Positions 38,733-49,359 of a stretch of 64,000 bases of DNA are shown in pieces. The stretch is from Burkholderiaceae bacterium (lineage in GTDB: Bacteria > Pseudomonadota > Gammaproteobacteria > Burkholderiales > Burkholderiaceae_E), in NCBI GenBank assembly GCA_023954045.1, contig JAMLIR010000015.1:29567-93566 (forward strand), in the 5' to 3' direction. Each line of letters starts with the position of its first letter. Within the stretch, counting starts at the first letter, position 1. The position numbers were made by a program, and so were the translations under genes. The notes beneath the pieces were generated by a model. It saw only the letters and a program-made list of their open reading frames with translations. It was not told the DNA's origin and made no database searches.

Positions 38733-38738
38733 TATAAT
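38733..38738 (+). promoter_or_regulatory. Consensus -10 element close to the flavoprotein start
   Basis: TATAAT followed by CGGCCGCCTCG and then the ATG at 38750. The predicted leader is only about 4-6 bases. No strong -35 is seen at 16-18 bp. Confidence 0.45.
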
Positions 38739-38749
38739 CGGCCGCCTCG

Positions 38750-39982
38750 ATGAGCCAGCCCTTCGACCTGATCGTGATCGGCGCCGGCGCGGCCGGGATG
38801 TTCTGCGCGTCGGTCGCCGGGCAGCGCGGCCTGCGCGTGGCGGTGGTCGACCATTGGCCGCGGCTGGCCGAGAAGATCCGCATCTCGGGCGGTGGCCGGT
38901 GCAACTTCACGAACCTGTCGGCCGATCGGCACGAGCGCTTCACCGGCGAGGACCCCCGCTTCGCGCGCACCGCGCTGCGCGCTTATCCGCCGCGACGCTT
39001 CGTCGAGCTGGTGCGTCGCCACGGCATCGGCTTTCACGAGAAGCACAAGGGCCAGCTGTTCTGCGACGAGAGCGCCGAACGCATCGTCGCGATGCTGCGC
39101 GAGGAGTGCGAGCGCGCAGCGGTCGCGTGGCACCGTCCGTGTCGCGTGGACGCCGTCGTTCGCCGCGAGCCCGACGAGGCCGGGCGCCCTTGCTTCGAGC
39201 TGCAGACCGAGGCCGGCGTGCTCGTCGCGCACGCGCTCGTGGTCGCCACCGGCGGACTGTCGATCCCGAAGGTCGGCGCGACGGATTTCGGCTACCGGAT
39301 CGCGCGCCAGTTCGGCCTGCGCGTCGTCGAGCCGCGACCGGCGCTGGTGCCGCTGACTTTCGACGCGGCCGGCTGGTCGCCGTTCGCCGAGCTCTCGGGC
39401 GTCTCGCTGCCGGTGAGGATCGGCGCGCCACAGGCGCCGGCGGCGCCGGTCTTCGACGAAGACCTGCTGTTCACCCATCGCGGCCTGTCCGGGCCGGCGG
39501 TGCTGCAGGTCTCCACGTTCTGGCGACCCGGCGCGCCGATCGCCGTCGACCTCGCGCCGGGCGGCGACCTGGCGGCCGAGCTGATCGCGGCGCGCAGCGG
39601 CGCCCGCGCGCAGTTGGCGTCGCTGCTCGCGATGCGCGTGCCGCGCCGGCTCGCGACGCGCTGGCTGCAGCAACCGGCGTGGGCCGCGCTGGCCGATCGC
39701 CGGCTCGCCGAAGTCGGCAATCGCGAGCTCGCGGCGCTAGCCGCGAGCCTGCGCGACTGGCGCCTCGTGCCGTCGGGCACCGAAGGCTTCCGCAAGGCCG
39801 AGGTGACGGTGGGCGGCGTCGCGACCGGAGGGCTCGATCCGCGCACGATGCAGGCGCTCGCCGTGCCCGGCCTTTACTTCGTCGGCGAAGTGGTCGACGT
39901 GACCGGCTGGCTCGGCGGCTACAACTTCCAGTGGGCCTGGGCCTCGGCGTTCGTCGCCGGGCAGTCGATCGGCGCGCGCTGA
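38750..39982 (+). CDS. HI0933-family NAD(P)/FAD-dependent oxidoreductase
   Basis: A 410-aa flavoprotein. The N-terminal FAD loop is DLIVIGAGAAGMFCASVAGQRG, then the family signature KIRISGGGRCNFTN. ALVVATGGLSIPKVGATDFGYRIARQFG is in the middle, and the C-terminal GLYFVGEVVDVTGWLGGYNFQWAWASAFVAGQSI completes the FAD site. Proteins of this type (HI0933/YhiN, BaiN-like) are poorly understood oxidoreductases. It sits between two minus-strand diguanylate cyclase genes. Confidence 0.9.
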   Translation: MSQPFDLIVIGAGAAGMFCASVAGQRGLRVAVVDHWPRLAEKIRISGGGRCNFTNLSADRHERFTGEDPRFARTALRAYPPRRFVELVRRHGIGFHEKHKGQLFCDESAERIVAMLREECERAAVAWHRPCRVDAVVRREPDEAGRPCFELQTEAGVLVAHALVVATGGLSIPKVGATDFGYRIARQFGLRVVEPRPALVPLTFDAAGWSPFAELSGVSLPVRIGAPQAPAAPVFDEDLLFTHRGLSGPAVLQVSTFWRPGAPIAVDLAPGGDLAAELIAARSGARAQLASLLAMRVPRRLATRWLQQPAWAALADRRLAEVGNRELAALAASLRDWRLVPSGTEGFRKAEVTVGGVATGGLDPRTMQALAVPGLYFVGEVVDVTGWLGGYNFQWAWASAFVAGQSIGAR

Positions 39983-40007
39983 CCGGTCGCGAGGCGCGCG
40001 CGGCGCG

Positions 40008-41216
40008 TCAGGCCGCGAGCGGCAGGTCGTCGGCGACGACCCGGTTGCGGCCGTCCGCCTTCGCACGGTAGGCGCGGCGGTCCGCCTCGTCGAGCAGCTG
40101 GCGCAGCGTCTTGCCGTGCCGGTGGACCGTCACGCCGATGCTCAGCGTGACCGGGATCCGCTGGCTGTCCAGCCGGTACGGCGTCGCTTCCATCGTCGCG
40201 CGCAGCCGCTCGGCGACCACGAAGGCCGCCGCCTCGCCGGGCACCGGCACGAGCGCGCAGAACTCGTCGCCGCCGTAGCGCACGATCAGCGAATCCGGGC
40301 GCAGCGACTGGCGCAGCACGTTCGCGACGTGCCGCAACACGTTGTCGCCGATCGCGTGCCCGTGCCGGTCGTTGATCGACTTGAAGTTGTCGACGTCGAT
40401 CATCAGCAGCGCGATGCAGCCGCTTTCTGGAGCCTGTCCGAGCAGGCGGTTCGCGGACTCCTGGAGCGAGCGCCGCGACACGAGCCCGGTCAGGTCGTCG
40501 GTGGTCGCCATCTGGTGCAGGCGCGTGCTCAGTTGCGAATTGGAGATGCCGAGCACCGAGACCGTGATCGCGAACGGCATCGAACCGAACACCACGGCGA
40601 AGAACGCGCGGATCACACCAGGGGGCGCCGATCCGTCGGCGTGCAGCGGGATGCCCTGCACCAGGAACACGACCATCCGCACCGCCACGATCGCGCAGAA
40701 CAGCACGAGCAGCGCGCGGATCAGCCGCACCGAGCGCAGCTGCGCGAGCCAGCGGGATCGATGCGCCTCCCAGGCCGCCAGGCCCATGAACGTGACGACG
40801 AAGGTGCCGTTCAGCGTGATGCGCGCGATGGCCTTCGCCGCCGTGGGTTCGCGTATCGCGAAGAGCGCGGCGAGGTAGCCGGCCAGCGCGACGCCCGCGA
40901 CGATCGAATGGCCCTGCGTGCCGGGCAGCCCGTGCAGCTGGCGCGAGCCGAGCCAGATCAGCACGGCGGACACGCCGAAGCCGGAGTAGCCGACGAGCGG
41001 GGCGAGCCACCCGGCGATGGCCTCGCGTGCGGCGAACGAGAGGAAGCCGATGCCGAGCGCGAGGATCCCGGCGGCGAACAGCGTGAGCGCAGGGCTCGAC
41101 TCGCGGTGGTCGCGGCGCAGCCAGATCAGGATTCCGGCGCCGACCAGGCTGCTGAAGCCGGTCAGCATGTATACGGTCGGGATGTCGGGGAGCACGAATA
41201 TCGTCATGACGCGCAT
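40008..41216 (-). CDS. Membrane-bound diguanylate cyclase (GGDEF), second copy
   Basis: A 402-aa protein with about seven N-terminal membrane helices and a C-terminal GGDEF domain. The A-site is VRYGGDEFCAL and the GTP/metal segment is MIDVDNFKSINDRHGHAIGDNVL. The I-site position reads RPDS instead of RxxD, so feedback inhibition is probably lost, as in the paralogue at 37345-38556. ATG at 41207 (MTIFVLPD) is an alternative start. The overall design and similar C-terminus (AKADGRNRV) suggest the two cyclases arose by duplication. Confidence 0.89.
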   Translation of the reverse strand: MRVMTIFVLPDIPTVYMLTGFSSLVGAGILIWLRRDHRESSPALTLFAAGILALGIGFLSFAAREAIAGWLAPLVGYSGFGVSAVLIWLGSRQLHGLPGTQGHSIVAGVALAGYLAALFAIREPTAAKAIARITLNGTFVVTFMGLAAWEAHRSRWLAQLRSVRLIRALLVLFCAIVAVRMVVFLVQGIPLHADGSAPPGVIRAFFAVVFGSMPFAITVSVLGISNSQLSTRLHQMATTDDLTGLVSRRSLQESANRLLGQAPESGCIALLMIDVDNFKSINDRHGHAIGDNVLRHVANVLRQSLRPDSLIVRYGGDEFCALVPVPGEAAAFVVAERLRATMEATPYRLDSQRIPVTLSIGVTVHRHGKTLRQLLDEADRRAYRAKADGRNRVVADDLPLAA

Positions 41217-41352
41217 TCTCTGCGCGCGCGACGCGGCGGTTTTGCGCGACCCGATGGGTGGCGTCGGGCGGCGGTTCCCCGGTTCCCGGTCGTAGCGCCG
41301 GGCGTTGCGCGAGCGTCAATGCGCGACACCCGCGCGGCCACGTCCGCGCGAT

Positions 41353-42357
41353 TCAGAAGCCGATCCGCGGCCGTCGCGCCGAGCGCTCGCCGGACAGGTC
41401 CTGCAACCCGATTTCGTTTCGGCCCGCCAGCTTCGCGCTGCCGAAGGCACCGACCAGTTGCCGGCGCATCTCGCGCGGCGCGCAGCGCGCGAGCCGGTCG
41501 GCGACCGGGTCGCTCATCCGCTCGGGGAAATTCGTGCCCCACTCGTGCGAATCGCGGATCTCGCGGTACAGGCCCTGCGCGATCCGGCGCGCGCCGTCGC
41601 GGTCGGGCGCGGGAATCTCGTAGACGTTCATCCGGTTCAGGATCGGGTCGGGGATGCGCCCCAGGTCGTTCGCGGTCGCCACCCAGACGATGTCCGAGCA
41701 GTCCACCGGCACCTCGGCGAACTCGTCGACGAACTCGGCCGCGGTGTCCGGCTCGAGCAATGCGTAGAGCGCCCCGAGCGGGTCGTACTGGCCGTCGGTC
41801 GAGGCCTTGTCGATCTCGTCGACGACCATCACCGGGTTCGCGTAGTCGCCGTTGACCAGCGTGTCGAACACCTTGCCCGCGCGCGCGTTGCGCCACTGCG
41901 ACGAGGCGCCCGACAGGACCCACCCCGCGGTGAGCGAGCTCATCGACACGAAGCCGTAGCCGGTGCCCAGCAACTGCGAGATGCGGCGCGCGAAGTGCGT
42001 CTTGCCGATGCCGGGCTCGCCGAGCAGCAGCAGCGGAGTCAGCTCGACCGGGTCGGCGGTCTCGAGGCACAGCGCGAGCTGGCGGCGCAGGTCATCGAGC
42101 ACCTCGCGGAAGTTCGGCAGCTCCTCGGCCAGCGCGTCGAAGTCGGGCATCCCCGCCGGCTTGACGCTGAAACGGTCGCCGCCGGCCTTCAGCATCTTCT
42201 CGTAGGTGCCCTTGAGCGATTCGTTCGCGCCAGGAGGCAGTTCCTCCAGCGCGGCCTCGACCCGGCTGGTCGAGTAGATCTGGCGGAATCCGGCGATCGC
42301 GATCGGCGCCGGAGTCGAACGGGATCCGGATGCGCTGTTTCGGTTCGTGGACGGCAT
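41353..42357 (-). CDS. Lon-like AAA ATPase without protease domain
   Basis: A 334-aa AAA+ protein. Walker A is LLLGEPGIGKTHFARRISQLLG, Walker B is VMVVDEIDKASTDGQYDPLGALYALLEP, sensor 1 is WVATANDLGRIPDPILNRM, and CAPREMRRQLVGAFGSAKL is the sensor 2 region. The Walker B-sensor 1 segment is very close to Lon protease, but neither the Lon N-terminal substrate domain nor the Ser-Lys peptidase is present. It may be an unfoldase or remodelling factor. The start at 42357 has GGAG about 9 bp upstream; an ATG at 42366 is also possible. Its partner and substrate are unknown. Confidence 0.85.
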   Translation of the reverse strand: MPSTNRNSASGSRSTPAPIAIAGFRQIYSTSRVEAALEELPPGANESLKGTYEKMLKAGGDRFSVKPAGMPDFDALAEELPNFREVLDDLRRQLALCLETADPVELTPLLLLGEPGIGKTHFARRISQLLGTGYGFVSMSSLTAGWVLSGASSQWRNARAGKVFDTLVNGDYANPVMVVDEIDKASTDGQYDPLGALYALLEPDTAAEFVDEFAEVPVDCSDIVWVATANDLGRIPDPILNRMNVYEIPAPDRDGARRIAQGLYREIRDSHEWGTNFPERMSDPVADRLARCAPREMRRQLVGAFGSAKLAGRNEIGLQDLSGERSARRPRIGF

Positions 42358-42519
42358 GGCCCCCATCTCCAGGACTGCGTTGCCTGATTCTTGTGCACGG
42401 CGGCCTCTCGATTCAAGTCCCGGGGGTACCTTTCGCTGTGCCGACTGCGCCTTCGGTCCGGGGGCGGGGCCGGTGCGAGGCTTTGGCGCCACGGACCGGG
42501 CCCCGGGCGGCGCCTCGCT

Positions 42520-42547
42520 TTGCGCGGCCGCGCTTGTCCGCTATAAT
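42520..42547 (+). promoter_or_regulatory. Promoter of rpsU and the macromolecular synthesis block
   Basis: TTGCGC (42520-42525), a 16-bp spacer and a perfect TATAAT (42542-42547), 31 bp before the rpsU ATG. The start codon has a strong Shine-Dalgarno AAAGGGGGTGAT. Confidence 0.75.
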
Positions 42548-42578
42548 TTCGGGTTCCATTGAAAGGGGGTGATTTTTA

Positions 42579-42791
42579 ATGCCGACCGTCCGCGTCAAGG
42601 AGAACGAGCCCTTCGACGTCGCGCTGCGCCGATTCAAGCGCACGATCGAGAAAGCCGGGATCATCACCGAGCTGCGAGCGCGCGAGTTCTACGAGAAGCC
42701 GACCGCCGAGCGCAAGCGCAAGAAGGCGGCCGCGGTCAAGCGCCACTACAAGCGTCTTCGCAGCCAGATGCTGCCGAAGAAGATGTACTGA
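42579..42791 (+). CDS. rpsU: 30S ribosomal protein S21
   Basis: A 70-aa basic ribosomal protein: [28 protein letters not shown]-like segment ([18 protein letters not shown]) and C-terminal [11 protein letters not shown]21 helps mRNA engagement during initiation. It is the first gene of the classical rpsU-dnaG-rpoD arrangement, with its own -10 and a very strong ribosome binding site. Confidence 0.97.
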   Translation: MPTVRVKENEPFDVALRRFKRTIEKAGIITELRAREFYEKPTAERKRKKAAAVKRHYKRLRSQMLPKKMY

Positions 42792-42910
42792 CGCCTGTCC
42801 GGCATCACCCGGCGCCTCGAGACGACATCGGGCGCCACCCCCGAAGGCCTGCCCAGGAATTCGCTGCGGCGGGCCTTCGTTCCTTTCCGAGGCACCTTCC
42901 GAGGCACCAG

Positions 42911-43360
42911 ATGAACCTGAAAGAGCGGATCGGCGAGGACATGAAGGCCGCGATGCGTGCCCGCGAAGCCGATCGCCTGTCGGCGATCCGGATGCTGCTC
43001 GCCGCGATCAAGCAGAAGGAGGTCGACGAGCGGATCGCCGTCGACGACGCGCAGGCGGTGGCGATCGTCGACCGCCTGATCCGGCAGCGGCGCGATTCGA
43101 TCGAGCAGTTCGAGAAGGCCGGCCGCAAGGACCTCGCCGACCGCGAGAAATTCGAGGTCGAGGTGCTGTCGGCCTATCTGCCGCAGCAGGCCAGCGCGGC
43201 CGAGGTCGCCGCCGAGATCGACGCCGCGATTGCCGCCGCCGGCGCGACCGGCCCGCAGCAGATGGGCAAGGTGATGGGCGTGCTCAAGCAGCGCCTGGCA
43301 GGGCGCACCGACCTCGCTGCCGTCTCGGCCCAGGTGAAGGCACGACTCGCCGGCGGCTGA
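42911..43360 (+). CDS. GatB/YqeY domain-containing protein
   Basis: A 149-aa protein with the YqeY pattern MNLKERIGEDMKAAMRAREADRLSAIRMLLAAIKQKEVDERI, RQRRDSIEQFEKAGRKDLADREKFEVEVLSAYLPQQ and GKVMGVLKQRLAGRTDLAAVSAQVKARL. The fold equals the tRNA-binding tail of GatB amidotransferase. It commonly lies between rpsU and dnaG in proteobacteria. Confidence 0.93.
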   Translation: MNLKERIGEDMKAAMRAREADRLSAIRMLLAAIKQKEVDERIAVDDAQAVAIVDRLIRQRRDSIEQFEKAGRKDLADREKFEVEVLSAYLPQQASAAEVAAEIDAAIAAAGATGPQQMGKVMGVLKQRLAGRTDLAAVSAQVKARLAGG

Positions 43361-43378
43361 GCGCGGCGCGCGCCGCGC
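43361..43378. repeat. 18-bp perfect palindrome between yqeY and dnaG
   Basis: GCGCGGCGCGCGCCGCGC is fully self-complementary. It begins at the base after the yqeY stop and ends at the base before the TACACT hexamer of dnaG. It could be a transcript hairpin or a binding site; there is no T-run. Confidence 0.6.
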
Positions 43379-43384
43379 TACACT
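43379..43384 (+). promoter_or_regulatory. Putative -10 element of dnaG, leaderless arrangement
   Basis: TACACT ends 6 bp before the dnaG GTG, the same spacing as the TAGAAT in front of queG. A transcript starting here would begin at or next to the start codon. Confidence 0.35.
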
Positions 43385-43390
43385 GACCGC

Positions 43391-45277
43391 GTGATCCCCC
43401 AGAGCTTCATCCAGGATCTGCTGGCCCGCGTCGACATCGTCGACGTCGTGGGCCGGTACGTCCAGTTGAAGAAAGCGGGCGCTAACTACCTCGGCTTGTG
43501 CCCGTTCCATGGCGAGAAGTCGCCGTCGTTCACCGTCAGCCCGACGAAGCAGTTCTATCACTGCTTCGGCTGCGGAGCGCACGGCTCGGCGATCGGCTTC
43601 CTGATGGAGTACGGCGGGCTGGGCTACGTCGATGCGATCGGCGAGCTCGCCCAGTCGATCGGGGTCGCCGTGCCCCAGGAGGCAGCAACCGGGGGGCAGG
43701 CCGACAAGCGTGCGCCGGCGCTGCTCGAGCTGCTTGCGCAGGCCGCGAAGTTCTATCGCCAGCGCCTGAAGGAGGCTCCGCAGGCGATCGACTACCTGAA
43801 GCGGCGCGGGCTGGCGGGCGAGACCGCCGCGCGCTTCGGCATCGGCTATGCGCCCGACCAGTGGCGCGGGCTCGAAGCGGCCGTGGCCGACTACGAGATC
43901 GACGAGATGGTCGCCGCCGGGCTGGTCATCGAATCCACTGGTGAGGACGGCCGGCGCAAGCGCTACGACCGCTTCCGCGACCGGATCATGTTCCCGATCC
44001 GCAATCCGCGCGGCCAGGTGATCGGCTTCGGCGGCCGGGTGCTCGACCGCGGCGAACCCAAGTACCTGAACTCGCCCGAGACGCCGGTCTTCTCCAAGGG
44101 GCGAGAACTTTACGGGTTGTACGAAGCTCGCGACGCGATCCGTGCAGAAGACTGCGTGATCGTGGTGGAAGGCTACATGGACGTCGTCATGCTGGCGCAG
44201 CACGGGGTCGCCAACTCGGTTGCGACGCTGGGCACCGCCACCACTGCCGACCACGTTCGCAAGCTGTTGCGGCTCGTCGATCGCGTCGTGTTCGCGTTCG
44301 ACGGCGACGCGGCGGGGCGCAAGGCGGCCTGGCGAGCGCTCGAGGCGTCGTTGCCTCATGCGAGCGATACCAAGCGGATCGATTTCCTGTTCCTGCCTGC
44401 CGAGCACGATCCGGACAGCTTCGTGCGCGAGCGCGGCGCCGACGGTTTTCGCGAGGCGCTCGCGGGCGCGCTGCCGCTTTCCGAGCTGCTGCTGCGCGGA
44501 CTGGGCGAGCGCGTCGACCTCGCCACGCCCGAGGGCCGGGCGCGACTGCTCGCCGAGGCGCGGCCGCTGCTGCAGGGCCTGGGCGCGCAGGCGCTGCGAA
44601 TGCAACTCGTCCACCGGCTGGCCGAGCTCGCCGGCCTGGGCGCTGCCGAGGTCGAGGGCTACCTCGGCCCGCCGGCGCCGGCGGGCCGGGACGCGCCGGT
44701 CGGGCGCCGCGGCCCGGATTCCGACGTCGGCGGGCGTCCGGCGGCCGGCGTGGCCCCGGGCGCCGAAGCCGTCGGCGGCTCGGCCGCCGGCCAAGGCTGG
44801 CGCGGCGCGCCGCGCGGCGAGGGAACCGGGCGCGGCCCCTGGCGCGAGCGCAACCGCTTCGTGCCCCGGGTGCCGGTCGGCAAGCCCGACCTCGAAGCCC
44901 GCATCCGGTTGCTGGCCGCGCTGCACCCCGCGCTCGCCGCCGGCGAACGCGGCGAATGGATGCCCGAGGCGCTCGCGACCTGGCTGGACACCATCGCGGC
45001 CCTGCCTGCAGGCAGCTCGCTGGCAAGCGTCTGCGAGGCGCTGCGCCAGGACGCGCCCGAGGCCGTCGCGCGACTCGAGCGCGAGGCCGCTTCGGACGCG
45101 TCGGCGGTCGCTGCGCTCTCGATCGACGAGGCTCGGGTCGAAGTCGAGGCGGCGCTCGCGCAGTTGCGCGAGCGCCACCTGTCGCGCCTGATCGACGAAC
45201 TGGTGGCAGGCGGCATCTCGTCGCCCGAAGAACGCGAGCGTTATCAATCGCTTATGGCAAAGCGCAGGCGCTCTTGA
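43391..45277 (+). CDS. dnaG: DNA primase DnaG
   Basis: Synthesises RNA primers for replication. The 628-aa protein has the CHC2 zinc finger (CPFHGEKSPSFTVSPTKQFYHCFGCGAHG, about 37-65), the RNA polymerase core with RYDRFRDRIMFPIRNPRGQVIGFGGR, and the Toprim motifs VIVVEGYMDVVML and VFAFDGDAAGRKAAWRALE. A low-complexity Gly/Ala/Pro linker (about 428-490) precedes the helicase-binding tail. GTG start; no Shine-Dalgarno is evident. Its stop codon forms part of the extended -10 of the rpoD promoter. Confidence 0.96.
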   Translation: MIPQSFIQDLLARVDIVDVVGRYVQLKKAGANYLGLCPFHGEKSPSFTVSPTKQFYHCFGCGAHGSAIGFLMEYGGLGYVDAIGELAQSIGVAVPQEAATGGQADKRAPALLELLAQAAKFYRQRLKEAPQAIDYLKRRGLAGETAARFGIGYAPDQWRGLEAAVADYEIDEMVAAGLVIESTGEDGRRKRYDRFRDRIMFPIRNPRGQVIGFGGRVLDRGEPKYLNSPETPVFSKGRELYGLYEARDAIRAEDCVIVVEGYMDVVMLAQHGVANSVATLGTATTADHVRKLLRLVDRVVFAFDGDAAGRKAAWRALEASLPHASDTKRIDFLFLPAEHDPDSFVRERGADGFREALAGALPLSELLLRGLGERVDLATPEGRARLLAEARPLLQGLGAQALRMQLVHRLAELAGLGAAEVEGYLGPPAPAGRDAPVGRRGPDSDVGGRPAAGVAPGAEAVGGSAAGQGWRGAPRGEGTGRGPWRERNRFVPRVPVGKPDLEARIRLLAALHPALAAGERGEWMPEALATWLDTIAALPAGSSLASVCEALRQDAPEAVARLEREAASDASAVAALSIDEARVEVEAALAQLRERHLSRLIDELVAGGISSPEERERYQSLMAKRRRS

Positions 45278-45283
45278 TATAAT
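45275..45283 (+). promoter_or_regulatory. Extended -10 promoter of rpoD
   Basis: TGATATAAT at 45275-45283 combines the extended -10 TGn with a perfect TATAAT (45278-45283). The TGA is also the dnaG stop codon. A weak -35-like TGGCAA lies at 45255-45260 inside dnaG. This would give rpoD its own transcript with a leader of about 220 bases. Confidence 0.65.
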
Positions 45284-45511
45284 GCGCGGTTCCCCAATGT
45301 CCGTTCGGACCGGCACTCCCGACCCATCGCTACCGGCCACCGCGAGCCGGGGCGGGCGACGGGCAACCCGTGTCCCGTCCGCCGGCGTGGCCGGTTCCGT
45401 GGCGTTCGCGGGCCTGGCCGGGTTCGCGGGGCGTGCAGCGCGTGGCCCGGGTTTGCGGGCCGGATTTCTGCCCCGGGCTTCGATGCCCGGGCTTCTGACA
45501 GCGAGGCAAAC
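45284..45511 (+). promoter_or_regulatory. Long rpoD 5' leader with hairpin near the start codon
   Basis: 228 bp of GC-rich sequence without a convincing gene. A perfect inverted repeat CCCGGGC / GCCCGGG with a 6-base loop is at 45472-45491, ending 20 bp before the GTG and just ahead of the GAGG ribosome binding site. It could affect rpoD translation; no known thermosensor or ribosomal-protein motif was recognised. Confidence 0.5.
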
Positions 45512-48301
<2,790 letters not shown>

Positions 48302-48343
48302 GCGGCGCCTGCGCGGGCCGATGATCGCCGACGGGCCGGGCGG

Positions 48344-49135
48344 ATGCCGACCTCGACCGCGACGATCGGGCCCGCGCGCATCGCGGCCTGGCTCGCGCGC
48401 GGCGCGCGCGACCTGCGCCGCGCGCCGCTCGCCAGCCTCGCGCACGGCGTCGTCTTCGCGATCGTCGCGCTCGCCATCCTCGCCATCGGCTGGGGCCGCG
48501 GCTGGCTGCTGGCCGGTGCCTTCACCGGTTTCGTCCTGCCCGCTCCCGCGCTGGCCACCGGCCTGTACGAACTGAGCCGCCGGCTCGAGCGCGGCCAATC
48601 GGCCACGCTGTCCGACGCGGTGTCCGCCTGGCGTGCCGCGTCGCCGGCGCTATTGCGCTTCGGCGCGCTGCTGGCCGCGATCGGCACGGCCTGGGTCGGG
48701 TTCTGCTGGCTCGTGGTGCGCGCGTCGATCGGCACTGGCGGCGACGTGGCCGGCGTGCCGGCGGGCGGCGCTGCCGAACTGCTGCGCCTGTTCGCCGACG
48801 AGCGCGGCTCCGCGCTGTTCGTCGCGTGGATGGTGGCGGGGGGCCTGGTCGCGGCGATCGTCTTCGCGATCGGCGTCGTCTCGGTGCCGATGCTGCTCGA
48901 GCGCCGCGTCACGCTTCGCGACGCGGTACTGGCCAGCGTGCGCACCGTCGGCGAGCACCCGTTCACGATGGCGTTGTGGGCCGCGGCCATCATGCTGGCC
49001 ACGCTCGTCGCCGCCGCCACCGTGGTCGGCTGGGTGCTGGTGGTGCCGCTGCTGGGCCATGCGAGCTGGCACGCCTACCGCGACCTCGTCGGCGAGGACG
49101 CGCTGCCGGCGGGCGCGGCCGCGTCGGCTCGCTGA
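48344..49135 (+). CDS. DUF2189-type integral membrane protein
   Basis: A 263-aa inner-membrane protein with about six helices. The arrangement GWLLAGAFTGFVLPAPALATGLYELSRRLERGQ and the C-terminal VVPLLGHASWHAYRDLV match DUF2189 proteins. No function is known for the family. It is 42 bp after rpoD and 14 bp before a DUF2788-type small protein. Confidence 0.8.
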   Translation: MPTSTATIGPARIAAWLARGARDLRRAPLASLAHGVVFAIVALAILAIGWGRGWLLAGAFTGFVLPAPALATGLYELSRRLERGQSATLSDAVSAWRAASPALLRFGALLAAIGTAWVGFCWLVVRASIGTGGDVAGVPAGGAAELLRLFADERGSALFVAWMVAGGLVAAIVFAIGVVSVPMLLERRVTLRDAVLASVRTVGEHPFTMALWAAAIMLATLVAAATVVGWVLVVPLLGHASWHAYRDLVGEDALPAGAAASAR

Positions 49136-49149
49136 GCGGGCCTGCGACG

Positions 49150-49359
49150 ATGTTCGGCTTCACCGAGGAGCAGATCTCGGAGTTCGGCGTCACCTTCGGG
49201 ATCGGCGCGTTCATCCTGTTCATGCTGTTCGTCATCTGGCAGCTGGCGCGCGAGTCGAAGGCCGGCCGCTTCGGCACGTTCGTGCTGTTCTTCGTGCTCG
49301 CGTTCGGCATGCTCGGCTTCATCGCAAAGTCGATCATCCAGAAGATCCTCGGCCTGTGA
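49150..49359 (+). CDS. Small DUF2788-type membrane protein
   Basis: A 69-aa protein with an amphipathic N-terminus (MFGFTEEQISEFGVTFGIG) and two hydrophobic helices around LARESKAGRFGTFVLFFVLAFGMLGF. This pattern matches the DUF2788 family of betaproteobacteria and gammaproteobacteria, function unknown. Its stop overlaps the start of the following transporter gene (GTGA). Confidence 0.8.
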   Translation: MFGFTEEQISEFGVTFGIGAFILFMLFVIWQLARESKAGRFGTFVLFFVLAFGMLGFIAKSIIQKILGL

